The notes below the pieces were generated by a model. The model did not search any database. It saw nothing but the letters and a program-made list of their open reading frames with translations, and had not been told where the DNA came from. Shown here one piece after another: positions 25,428 to 35,800 of a stretch of DNA of 64,000 nt (its first letter is position 1; the number at the start of each line of letters is the position of its first letter). This DNA comes from Streptomyces sp. PCS3-D2 (lineage in GTDB: Bacteria > Actinomycetota > Actinomycetes > Streptomycetales > Streptomycetaceae). Both the position numbers and the translations under genes were made by a program. Location of the stretch: NCBI RefSeq assembly GCF_000612545.2, contig NZ_CP097800.1, positions 1,736,001 through 1,800,000 of the forward strand, given 5' to 3'.

Positions 25428-26360
25428 ATGGTGCTCATGTTCTTCAACGAGAAGTCCTGCGTCTCCGACTGCTCACAGGACGAGGCCGGGCAGGCCATGC
25501 GCGATTTCGTGAAGGTCTGCCAGGCGGTCAGGCAGGTGGACAACGGGGCGAGTCTCATCAGTGAGGTCCGGCTGGAGGACCTGGAGATCGCTCCCGGCTA
25601 CTACCTCGCCCAGTGGCGGAACGAAAGCCGCAACCGTGACCACTGGCGGTTCATGCGGTTGCTCAACCGCAAGTCTCCCCACTCCACGGTCCTACCGGAC
25701 CCTCCCGAGGACCAGGAGGTCGAATACCGTCACGACGGCGACCGGGTTCTCGGGCTCGCCGCCGCCCACCTCATGGAGACACTGGCCGTCAGCCTTCCCA
25801 CCGCCCGGCCCTGGGAAGCCTCCTGGCTGAGGGTCGAGTACGTCCTCGTCGACGAGGACGAGGTCCAGGAGGACAGGGCGGAGGTCCGGCACGCCTCGAC
25901 ACCCGAGCATGTGGCGGAACACGCCGACTGGATACGCGAGAGCGCAGCGAACGCCGTCACCTCCGGCGCGCAGCTGTGGGAGGAACGCGAGAGCCTCTTC
26001 GCCTCGCTCCAGTTCACCCCTGGGGTGGAGGACGACCTGAGAAGCCTCCCAGGTGTCTCCGTGCCCTCGGTACGGGCGGCGCTCCTCGCCCTCAACACAG
26101 CGGCCGAGGCGTGGAGGCCCGGGGACGCGGAACCGGCCTGGCCCGTCAAAGTGGTCCCCGAGAGCGACACCCGGATCAATCTCGGGCTGTGCAACTTCCC
26201 CGACACGGACGGGGAGAAGCGGCTGTTCAGCCTCCACACCCGGTTCCGGCCGAGGCCCGGCCGCATCCATCTGAGGGTGGTCGCCGAGGAGGGCCGCGTG
26301 CGGATCGGCTACATCGGCCGGAAGCGCCTGGCGGAGGACGTCCCCCGCAGGTCGCGGTGA
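25428..26360 (+). CDS. Unknown 310-aa protein, third gene of the DUF262/ATPase set
   Basis: No family is recognised with confidence. The protein is acidic in its middle (VDEDEVQEDRAEVRH), has no signal peptide or membrane segment, and carries scattered basic/aromatic stretches (YYLAQWRNESRNRDHWRFMRLLNRK near residue 60; RRVAEEGRVRIGYIGRKRL-like end). It starts at ATG 25428 behind an AAGGGGGG site and lies 42 bp after the ATPase gene on the same strand, with the convergent helicase-PLD gene stopping 1 bp after it. The N-terminal NEKSCVSDC...AMRDFV block is reminiscent of small partners of OLD-like ATPases, but this is only a resemblance. It is the best candidate for the third Menshen-like component (NsnC position). 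Confidence 0.6.
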   Translation: MVLMFFNEKSCVSDCSQDEAGQAMRDFVKVCQAVRQVDNGASLISEVRLEDLEIAPGYYLAQWRNESRNRDHWRFMRLLNRKSPHSTVLPDPPEDQEVEYRHDGDRVLGLAAAHLMETLAVSLPTARPWEASWLRVEYVLVDEDEVQEDRAEVRHASTPEHVAEHADWIRESAANAVTSGAQLWEERESLFASLQFTPGVEDDLRSLPGVSVPSVRAALLALNTAAEAWRPGDAEPAWPVKVVPESDTRINLGLCNFPDTDGEKRLFSLHTRFRPRPGRIHLRVVAEEGRVRIGYIGRKRLAEDVPRRSR

Positions 26361-26361
26361 G

Positions 26362-29300
26362 CTACGGCTTCGGGCCGCCCGGGCGGCGCCAGACGTCGAT
26401 GTCCTTCTTCCAGGCCTTGTTGCCGCCGCCCGTCGGACACCGCCCGTTGTAGCAGCGCCAGTACCAGTTCTCCTTCGCGCCGCGCCTGATCTCGATGTCG
26501 TCCTGACCGCATCGGGGGCATTTCGGCGGTCGGGCGAAGACCTCGGCATGCTCGTGGGTGAGGATCTTGCGGGCGAAGTAGGCGCCGCGCATCGTGACCA
26601 TGACCTCGCGCGTCCAGCTCTGCGACAGGGCATTGAGGCTGCCGAGCATCACGGTCTTCTCGTCCACGACGACGATCTTCTGGTGCATGACGTGCATCGG
26701 TACGACCGTGTGGACGACCGCGCGCAGGTCCTCGACGAGGGAGGCGTTCGCCGGCTTCTTCTGGAGCTGGTCACTGGGGTCGCGGACGAAGACGGTCACC
26801 CGTACGCCCCGGTCGACCGCCGCGCGCAGCTCCGGGAGGATCATCCGGACGCGCCTGGCCACCCAGGGCGTCCACAGCCACAGGGAGGTCCGCGCACTCC
26901 TGATGGCAGCGACGAAGGACGCGTAGAACGTCGTCTCGTCGTCGACCTCACTGACCTCCACGTGCCGCGAGAGGACCTCCGCCAGGCGGTCGCCGAACTC
27001 CCCGCGTGGCACGCTCAGCTCGGGCGGCGTGATCAGGGACTTGGCGGGGAGGACCCGTACCCCGGGCGTGCCGATGAGGGCGTCCAGCTGTCCGAACGGG
27101 GAGCCCGGGGCCTTGCGTGCCACGTCCCGGATGCGTGTGGCACTCGCGAGGACGTACACACGGGTCTGTACGCGGGTCATGGCCACGTTGAACAGCCTGA
27201 TCCCGCTGCGCATCCAGTCGCTCGCCTCCGGCGCGCGCGATGCCTTCGCCATCCACAGCGGGCGGCTGTGTTCGCCTTCGACGGTGTCGAAGACCACGAT
27301 GGGGAACTCCCGGCCCTGGAACCGGTGCGCGGTGCCGACCTCGGCGCTCGGTCCCCCGTCCCGTTCGATGTCGCGCAGCGCCTCCAGGGTGGCCTCGGCC
27401 TGGTCTCCGTACGGAGTCACGACGCCCGTGGTCTCGCCGTCCCCGCCGTGCAGATCGATCAGGGCCCGGGAGATGAGCGCGCCCGCGGGCCACCAGCCCT
27501 TGCCGGGGCCGGTGAGATGGACATGGGCGAGTTCGTGGAGCCCGTCGGTGTCGATGAGGACGATCTCCGGGTCGTCGGCACTCCTGGGGTTCCGTACGAC
27601 GGGGCCGGCCTGGAGCACGCCTCCGTAGGCCAGGCCGTTGACGAGGCCCATCACGGCACGTCCGAACCGGTTCTGCGTCACCAGGGTCGTACAGGCCGGG
27701 TGGGTCCGCGCCGCCGCCGGGTCGGTGATGCCGCAGTGCTGGAACACGTCCGGGATCAGCCAGCGCTGGATGTCGGGGCGCCTCTTGTCCGCCAGCGCAC
27801 GGGGAACGACCGGGCCCAGCTGCATGAAGTCCCCGAGGAGCACGGCCGCCTGCTGGGCATGGGAGACGGCGAGCAGGACCTCCGGCAGGGAAGCGGCGCC
27901 GACCTCGTCGATGAGGACCACGTCGTAGTGGCCGGAGAAGACATGCCGGTTGGTGCGGAATCGGGCCAGGGTCGTGGCGACGAGACGGGCGTTCCTGATG
28001 ATCTCGCCCTGCGCGTCGCGGGCGAGGCGCTCGTACTCCTCCTGGATCTCCTTGTACCGCTCCTCCAGCGGTCCCTTCCGGACCGCTTCGGAAGCGACGA
28101 CGGGACGCAGGGCCGCGGCCTTCCCGTGCCGGGCCGGCCAGCCCTGTTCCTCGGCGGTGGCGATGAGCGCCTCGGCGAGGTGCGCGCGCCCGGCCTCGTC
28201 CTCGGCCTCCGCGAGAGCCGTGCGCAGTTCGCCCAAGGACCGGGTCAGGGTCCGGTAGCGGGTGGCGGCGTGGCGCGCCTCCGTGTCACGTCGGTCGATC
28301 TCGCCGGCGGAGAACGGGATCGCCCGCGTCATCTCCTCGGTCTGCACCGCGATCTGGGCCCGGCGGCGATCCGCGATGTCGCGGGCCCTGAGGGCATGGT
28401 CGTGCGCGTCTCGGTACTGGCCCGTCGCCTCACCGCATGCGGCCTGGGCCTCGGCCCGCTCGGCTCGTGAGCGCAGTTTGGCGAGCCCCGTCCGCTTCTC
28501 GACCTCGCGCACGGTGCGCTGTGCCCGGCGCAGCCGCTCCTGGCTCAGAAGAGCGGCGGACTCGGCTGCCGTGGCCGCGGCCTCCACCCGGTCCGCCTCG
28601 TCGAGGAGGGCGTCGACCTGCTTCCAGAGGTGGCGCGAGTCCTCGGCGTCGTCCCGGTCTTTCAGCGCCCTGTTCAGGTCCTGGTCGGCCGCTGCCAGGG
28701 TCTGGCCGACCTCCCCGGCGGCCTTCTTCAGCTCCGCCACCCGTACGTCGCGCGAGGCCGCATCACCGAACGGCTCGGTCACCAGGGCCCTGGCCTGTGC
28801 GTAGGCCTCCGCGTCGAACCGTACGAGGCTCGCCTCCAGCTCCGCCAGTTCCTCCGCGCGGCGGCGGATGCCCAGCAGCTCCGCCGACGCCCGGGCACGC
28901 CGCCCCTCGACGTCGGCCAGCCGGGCCCGGACCATGAGGGGCAGGGACACGTGCGGGTCGTCGGTGATCTCCTTGAGCTGAGGCGGCCCCACCCGGACGA
29001 TGTCTCCGCTGCTGTGGCGGCGTCCCCTCAGGACGCCCTTCAGGGCGTTGTCCACGGCGATGTTGGTCGCGGAGACCAGCAGCACCCTCTTGCCCGCGGC
29101 GATCAGGTCTCCGACGGCCAGCGTGAGGACCATCGTCTTCCCCGTGCCGGGCGGCCCCCACACCAGGTGGACACCGTTCCCCAGGCAGGCCCGGTAGGCC
29201 TCCGCCTGCTCGGGGAAGAGGCCGGCCGGCGCCTCGGCCCGGGAGGGCTCCCCGGTGGGGCTGCCGGAAGCGAGGAGGCTGCCGAGCGGGCTGTCACCCA

Positions 29301-29661
29301 GCCCGGCGATGCCGTCCCTCAGGGTTTCCAGTAGGAAAGTGGGGGGCTGTTGCAGAACCCAGAGGAAGGGGTCGACCGGGTCCGCGAACTCGGCGACCCT
29401 GACGGTCAGCGACGAACCGCTCTGCATGGTTTCGGTGACGGCGAAGCCGGCTTCCGCACCCGGTTCCTCGGGTCCGGCGAGACGAAGGCTTTCGAGCTGG
29501 TCGGGGTTGAGTTCGGTGCCCCGCAGATCCACAGCGAACCGGCCCGGCTCGCCGGCCCGCGCAGCGCGGCCGATCCTGCGCCACCGCGGGCGCTGACCTG
29601 CTCCCCCTTCCACGGCGATCCATTCGTCGACCGCCGTGGTGATCTCCTCGCGCCAGCCCAA
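26362..29661 (-). CDS. mkoC: Upf1-like SF1 helicase fused to a PLD nuclease (Mokosh type II MkoC-like)
   Basis: About 1099 aa. The SF1B/COG1112 helicase has Walker A GPPGTGKT near residue 169, motif Ia VSATNIAVDNAL, a long Ala/Glu/Arg-rich coiled-coil insertion (about 215-560), motif II LIDEVGAASLPE, motif III LLGDFMQLGPVVP, motif V AHRFQGREFP and motif VI NVAMTRVQTRVYV. The C-terminus has one HKD motif HQKIVVVDEKTVMLGSLN (about 993-1010) and a zinc ribbon CPRCG...C. One HKD implies dimerisation. A single-gene helicase-PLD fusion is the Mokosh type II architecture. The start is uncertain: TTG 29661 has a close AAGGGGGAG, while TTG 29745 would add 28 residues of unlikely sequence. It is divergent from the giant helicase gene. 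Confidence 0.82.
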   Translation of the reverse strand: MGWREEITTAVDEWIAVEGGAGQRPRWRRIGRAARAGEPGRFAVDLRGTELNPDQLESLRLAGPEEPGAEAGFAVTETMQSGSSLTVRVAEFADPVDPFLWVLQQPPTFLLETLRDGIAGLGDSPLGSLLASGSPTGEPSRAEAPAGLFPEQAEAYRACLGNGVHLVWGPPGTGKTMVLTLAVGDLIAAGKRVLLVSATNIAVDNALKGVLRGRRHSSGDIVRVGPPQLKEITDDPHVSLPLMVRARLADVEGRRARASAELLGIRRRAEELAELEASLVRFDAEAYAQARALVTEPFGDAASRDVRVAELKKAAGEVGQTLAAADQDLNRALKDRDDAEDSRHLWKQVDALLDEADRVEAAATAAESAALLSQERLRRAQRTVREVEKRTGLAKLRSRAERAEAQAACGEATGQYRDAHDHALRARDIADRRRAQIAVQTEEMTRAIPFSAGEIDRRDTEARHAATRYRTLTRSLGELRTALAEAEDEAGRAHLAEALIATAEEQGWPARHGKAAALRPVVASEAVRKGPLEERYKEIQEEYERLARDAQGEIIRNARLVATTLARFRTNRHVFSGHYDVVLIDEVGAASLPEVLLAVSHAQQAAVLLGDFMQLGPVVPRALADKRRPDIQRWLIPDVFQHCGITDPAAARTHPACTTLVTQNRFGRAVMGLVNGLAYGGVLQAGPVVRNPRSADDPEIVLIDTDGLHELAHVHLTGPGKGWWPAGALISRALIDLHGGDGETTGVVTPYGDQAEATLEALRDIERDGGPSAEVGTAHRFQGREFPIVVFDTVEGEHSRPLWMAKASRAPEASDWMRSGIRLFNVAMTRVQTRVYVLASATRIRDVARKAPGSPFGQLDALIGTPGVRVLPAKSLITPPELSVPRGEFGDRLAEVLSRHVEVSEVDDETTFYASFVAAIRSARTSLWLWTPWVARRVRMILPELRAAVDRGVRVTVFVRDPSDQLQKKPANASLVEDLRAVVHTVVPMHVMHQKIVVVDEKTVMLGSLNALSQSWTREVMVTMRGAYFARKILTHEHAEVFARPPKCPRCGQDDIEIRRGAKENWYWRCYNGRCPTGGGNKAWKKDIDVWRRPGGPKP

Positions 29662-29889
29662 AGCTCCCCCTTTTCGGCTCGCGAATGGTAGATCTTGCGG
29701 GGGCCCCGCGCACCTCCCACTGCAGGAAAGCCATGGCCGCCACAAGGGGAATGGAAAGGTTCGAGACTCGGGTCGGACCTATTCGGCCATGCCCCGGTCT
29801 CCGTCAACCGGACTGCGGACCCGCCTGTCCGAGGCGGCATATACCGTTGACACAGCTCGCCGACCTGGCACGAAGCGAAGGAGAACGTC

Positions 29890-32800
29890 GTGAGGCCCAC
29901 GCTGGCCGCCGCGCAGCTGCGGGGCAGTCTCACCCAGTACCTCACGACGACGTACGCGCTCACCGACGAGGACACCCGGCGGGCACTGGAGCGGTTCCTG
30001 GGGCATCCCGAGACCGGGATGTTCCGCGGCCCCTACCTGCGGATCAGGACTCCGTTCCACAAGGCCGGGACCGGCTGGGAGAAGCACCTGGAGTGGAACC
30101 CGGGCTTCACCCCGTACCGGCATCAGGCGAAGGCGTACGAGCGGCTGAGCACGCTCCACGGGCCCGCCCTGCCGACGCTGGTCACGACGGGAACGGGATC
30201 CGGTAAGACCGAGTCGTTCCTCGTCCCCGTCCTCGACCACTGCCGCCGCGAGAAGGCCCTCGGCCGGACCGGGATCAAGGCCGTGCTGCTGTATCCGATG
30301 AACGCGCTCGCCACCGACCAGGCCGGCCGCATCGGCGACTACCTGGCGCAGCCGGAAATGGCCCAGGTGACGGCGGGGCTCTACATCGGCGACCGGCCGG
30401 ACACCGACTTCCGCCGGGTGATGACGCGGCGTGAGGAGATGCGGCAGTCGCCGCCGGACCTGCTCATCACGAACTACAAGATGCTCGACCTGCTGCTCCA
30501 GCGGACCGAGGACCGCGCGCTGTGGCAGGACGCCCGGATCCAGTACGTGGTGCTGGACGAGTTCCACACCTACGACGGGGCGCAGGGCACCGATGTCGCC
30601 ATGCTGCTGCGCCGCCTGGCGATGACCACCGGCCGGAGCGAGCCCGGACGTCCCCTCGGCTCGATCTGCCCGGTGGCGACCTCCGCGACCCTCGGTGAGG
30701 GCGGGCCCGGGACCGGCCCCGGCTCCATCCTGGAGGTGGCCGCCCAGGTCTTCGGGATGCCGTTCTCCCCGGACGCGCTGGTGGGCGAGGAGCGGATGAC
30801 GCCCGAGCAGTTCACCGGACCGGTGAACTACGGGCTGCCCGAACCGCCCTCGCCCGAGGAGGTGATCGCCTGCTCGGGCGGCCCCGATGTGGTGTCGCGT
30901 CCGGACAAGCTCGATCTCAACGCGCTGGCAGTACGGCTGCTGGGACAGCAGGGCCTGTCCGCCTTCGACATCGGACGGCTGCTCAAGCAGCACGACTTCA
31001 CGCAAGGGGTGCTGTCCCTGCTCGACGGGGACCCGCTGAGCGAATGGGAACTCCGCGACCGTCTCGGCCGGTTCGGGTACGCCTGGGGCCGGACCGCCCG
31101 GGAGAATCCCCGCCTCGCGCTCGCCGCGCTCGCACGGTTCGTCGCCCTGCTGTCGGCCGCCCGCGATCCGGAGTCGGACGAGCGCCGACCGCGGCCCCTG
31201 CTGCACGTGGAGACCCACCTGTGGATCCGGCCGGTCGGCCGGATCGTGCGCGGAGTCGGCCCCGGAAAGCCCGAGTTCCACTGGTACGAGGACGACCTCG
31301 CCCGGCGCTCCGCCCTGCCCGCGGCACCCCCCGAGGGCGACGGGGAGCCCGAAGCCGGTCAGATCGGGCACGTGGCACGCTCGCATCGGGCGCAGGCGGC
31401 GATCGGCGCGGACACCGCCGTACGGCAGGCGAGCATAAGGCTCCCCGCCGTGTACTGCCGCAACTGCGGCCGCTCCGGCTGGGCGGCCGTCTCCCCGGAG
31501 GCCGATCCCCAGCAGCTGGTGATGGCCCACGACAAGATCTGGCGCGCCAGTGTGGGCCGGGAGAAGCGGCGGGTCCGGTACTTCATCGCCGCCACGGCCG
31601 CGGAGCAGGAGGACACGCTGGCGGCGGTCGGCCAGTCCCGGCCCGCGGCGGGGAGCGGGCAGTCGTCGGCGCTGATCCTGGACGGCGCTCAGGGGACGTA
31701 CCGGCTGCCGGTCGCCGAGGACGCCGGGAACCTGCAGGACGCCTGCTTCGTCCTGGCGATCACGGACAAGAAGACCGCCGACCGGGCCGCCGTCGACCAG
31801 CGCTGCCCCGCGTGCGACACCGACAACACGATGCGTTTCCTCGGCACCCGGCCGGCCGCTCTGGCGGCCGCGACGGTGACCCAGCTGTTCACCGGGCAGG
31901 AGGTCGCGCTCGAAGCGGAGGAGCGCAAGACCCTCCTGTTCAACGACTCGACCCAGGACGCCGCGCACCGTGCCGGGTACGTGGCGAACCGGTCGTTCAC
32001 GTTCTCGCTGCGCTCGCTCCTCGCACGCAACCTGGACGAGTCCGGCAAGCCGTCGGCGCTCAACGACCTGATCGGGAACGTGCTCGACTCCGTCGAGGAC
32101 CCGCAGGCCCTCGCAGCGGTCGTCCCGCCCGATCTGTACGACGAACCGGGCGTGGACCGGCTGCTGTCCGGGCGGGGCACGGGCGACCTGCGGACCTGGA
32201 AACTCATCGGAGAGCGGCTCGCCTTCGCCACCGTCATGGAGTTCGGGCTCCGCTCCCGGCAGGGCCGCACCCTGGAACTGACCCGGACGGCGGCCGCCGA
32301 GGTCGTCATCGCGGACCGGCACCGGATCACCATGCTCGCCCGCGACGTGCACATGGCCCTGCCCGGTCAACTGCTGGGCACCGGCCTGCCGACGGCCGAG
32401 CGCTATCTCGCCTTCGTCCGCGGACTGCTGGAACGGATCCGGCTGCGCGGCGGGGTCCGGCACCGGTGGCTGGAGCCGTGGACGAAGGACGCGGGGGTGA
32501 CCCGGTTCAAGATCTGGGGCGGCCGGCCCGACGGCATGCCCGCGTTCCCCGACAGTGTCGCCGCGCCGCGCTTCCTGCTCGACGGTGACAAGGGCAGGTC
32601 CGACTTCGACTCGACGACGGCCCGCGCCGGCTGGTACCAGGACTGGGCGCGCCGCTGCCTGGGCCTCGACGCCCCCGGGGCGGCCGAGTACCTCCGCAGG
32701 CTGCTGCCCGTCCTCGTCGACGAAGGACTCCTCGCGGTACGGACGGCACAGGACCGGACGACGAAGGTCTACGGACTGCAGCCCGGCCACATCGAGGTGC

Positions 32801-35800
32801 GGCTGCTTGAGGACGACATCGTCAACAAGGCCTTCGTCACCTGTGAGGCGTGCGGCTGGGAGCAGGTGGTCCATCCCTCCCGGCGGACCCGCTGGTACGG
32901 GCACCCCTGCCCCCGGTACCGGTGCCGTGGTCAGATCACCGCGCCGCAACCGGGCCAGGCCACCATGCCGTCTTCCGGTTCCACCAGTTTCGGCGGCCCC
33001 CGGCCGCGCGACTACCGCGACGACTACTACCGGCACCTGTACCGGACGGGTGGCACCTTCCGGGTGGTGACGGCCGAGCACACCGGCATGCTCACCCGGC
33101 CCCAGCGGGAGCGCGTGGAGCGGGCCTTCCGCGACGGCACCCACTACACCGACCCGAACGTGCTGTCGTGCACTCCGACCCTGGAGCTCGGCATCGACAT
33201 CGGTGACCTGTCCGCCGTCCTCCTGGGCTCGCTCCCGAAAGGACCCGCCAACTACGTGCAGCGGGCGGGCCGTGCGGGCCGCAAGACGGGCAACGCCCTG
33301 GTGGTGGCCTTCGGCGGCCGCCGGGCCCGCGACCTGTACTACCTCGACGCGCCAAGGGAGATGATCGCCGGGGACATCGTGCCTCCCGGCTGCTACCTCT
33401 CCGCGGTGGAGATCCTGCGCCGCCAGTACACGGCGCACCTTCTGGACCTCGCCGCCCGGGGCCGGCTCACGACGAGCGACGGCGAGCCGCTACAGCCCGC
33501 GCCGCGCCTGGTGTCGGCGCTGTTCGGCAGCACGGCCTGGTGCCAGGAGCTCGCGGACGCGGCCCAAGCCCACGGCGCCGAGCTCGTCGAGTCGTTCCTG
33601 GCCCTGTTCCCCTCCCTCCCCGGCCGGCCGGACACCGGGGTCTCCGAGCAGGCCGCCGAGGAGCTCCGCGCGTACGCGTGCGGCGGCATCGTACGCGCGC
33701 TCCAGGAGGCCGAGGAGGAGTGGACCGGCCGCGGTGAGGAACTCCGGCGCCGGATCCACGCGATCGACGCGGCGATGGACCAGCTCGTGCGCAGCGACCC
33801 CGAGCAGGAGCGTGAGTGGCGCGAGCTGCGTGCCGAGCGCTACGCGACGGGCAACCTGCTGCGCGACCTGAACCAGACCAGTGCCCACGGGGCACTGGTC
33901 GAGCTCGGTCTGCTGCCCAACTACACCCTCTCGGACACCACCACGCAGCTGGAGGCCACTCTCTACTGGACCGAGCAGCCCGAGACCGAAGGGGCGAAGA
34001 AGACCTACCACAGCGAGGTCCGGGACTACGAGCGCTCACGCCGGTCCGCGCTGTCCGAGCTGGCGCCCGGAAACAGCTTCTACGTCAACGGCTACAAGCA
34101 CGTCGTCCGGGCCCTGGACATCGGCAGTCCGGAGCGCCGTGCCTGGTCGGTGTGGCGGCTGTGCCCCGCCTGCGGTTACGTCCGTACGGAGAACGCCCAG
34201 GCCGATGCCTCACCGTGTCCGCGGTGCGGTGGCCGGGAGATCGCCGACGCCGGCTGTGTCCAGCGCGTGCTCGAACCGAGGCGGGTCATGTCACGCGACA
34301 AGCGGGACGACGCCCGGGTCCGCGACGACAAGGACGAGCGTGACAGCAGGCGGTATGCCGGCCTCACGACCGTGGACATCGACCCGGTCCACCTGGCCCC
34401 GGGCTCGTGGCGCCACGACACCGCCGTCTTCGGCGTCGACTTCACCCGCCGGGCCGTGGTGCGCACGCTGAACCTGGGCCTCGACCGCCAGGACGGCAGC
34501 AGCACCGTACCCCTCGCCGGGGCCGACGTCCGGATCAACCCGTTCTACGTCTGCACGAGCTGCGGCGGCGCCACCTCCGAGGGGCGTCCCGTCGTGGACC
34601 ACCACCAGGACGCACTCACCGAATCCCTCGCCGCGTCGACCAGGGCCAGCGCACACCACCAACTGTGGTGCCCGCGCCGCAAGGTCCGTACGAGCACTCC
34701 GGAAGGCCAGGGCAAGGGCGAGGACGTCCCTCTGCTCCTGGCCCACGAGCTGACCACCGAGGCCGTCCGGATCCTGCTTCCCGCCTCGGTCGCCCGCGTC
34801 AAGGAACGCCTCGCGTCCTTCACCGCCGCCCTGTTCGTGGGCATCGCCGCACGCTACGGCGGCGACCCGGACCACATCGACATCACCGCCGCATCCATGC
34901 CCGACGGCAACGACGCGGAATGGCCCCGTCGTTTCCTCGTCGTCTACGACCGGCTGCCGGGCGGCACCGGCTACCTGCACCGGCTCGCCACCTCCGACGG
35001 CTTCCGCGAAGTGCTGCTGAGAGCCCGCGATGTGATCGACAACTGCCCGTGCATCGAGAAGGGTCTCGACGGCTGCCACCGCTGTCTGCTGCGCCGCGTA
35101 CCGGCCGGCGACTACGACAAGGTCAGCCGTAACGAGGTCCGGCAGATGTTCGACGAACTGCTGGGGTCCGACGGCGGGGACTGGGCCACCTCGCCGGTCG
35201 CGGCCACCCACCAGATCCCGCTGGAGCGGCAGGCCGAGAGCGACCTGGAGGTCATGTTCCTGGAGACCCTGGGCGAATGGGCGAAGCAGCCCACGGCCAG
35301 GGCCAGCGCGGACGCCTACACGACGACGGCCGGGACGTACTCGCTGGACCTGCGGCTGACCGGCGCCGACGGGGCCACCGTCAGCTGGCGGGTCTCCCAG
35401 CAGCGAGTCCTCGACGGCACCCGCCCCGACGTCCTCTTCGAGCGTACGGACGCGCCCGGTCCGCGGATCGCGCTCTACCTCGACGGGTACGAGTTCCACG
35501 CCGGGCCGAAGCACAAGGGCAGGCTGGCCGACGACGCCGTCAAGCGGACCCGGCTGCGCGCCGACGGAGTGAGGGTCTTCCAGCTCACCTACTACGACGT
35601 GAAGGACTGGCGGACCCGGGTCCGTGACACCGGGTACGCGAGCACGGGGCCGGAGCACCCGGTCTGGGTGCCGTACGGCGAGCAGGGCCAGAAGCGTGCC
35701 CGTGACTACTACGCGGGGGTGCACGGCGGCCTGCCGGGCGAACTGTCCGCGGACCTCTGGGTGAACCCGGCGGATCTTCTGACAGCTCATCTGCGCACAC

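Noticed and set aside
29779-33438. 1219-aa minus-strand open frame opposite the DUF1998 helicase
   Set aside because: Antisense shadow in high-GC DNA; the plus frame has all helicase motifs and a good ribosome site.
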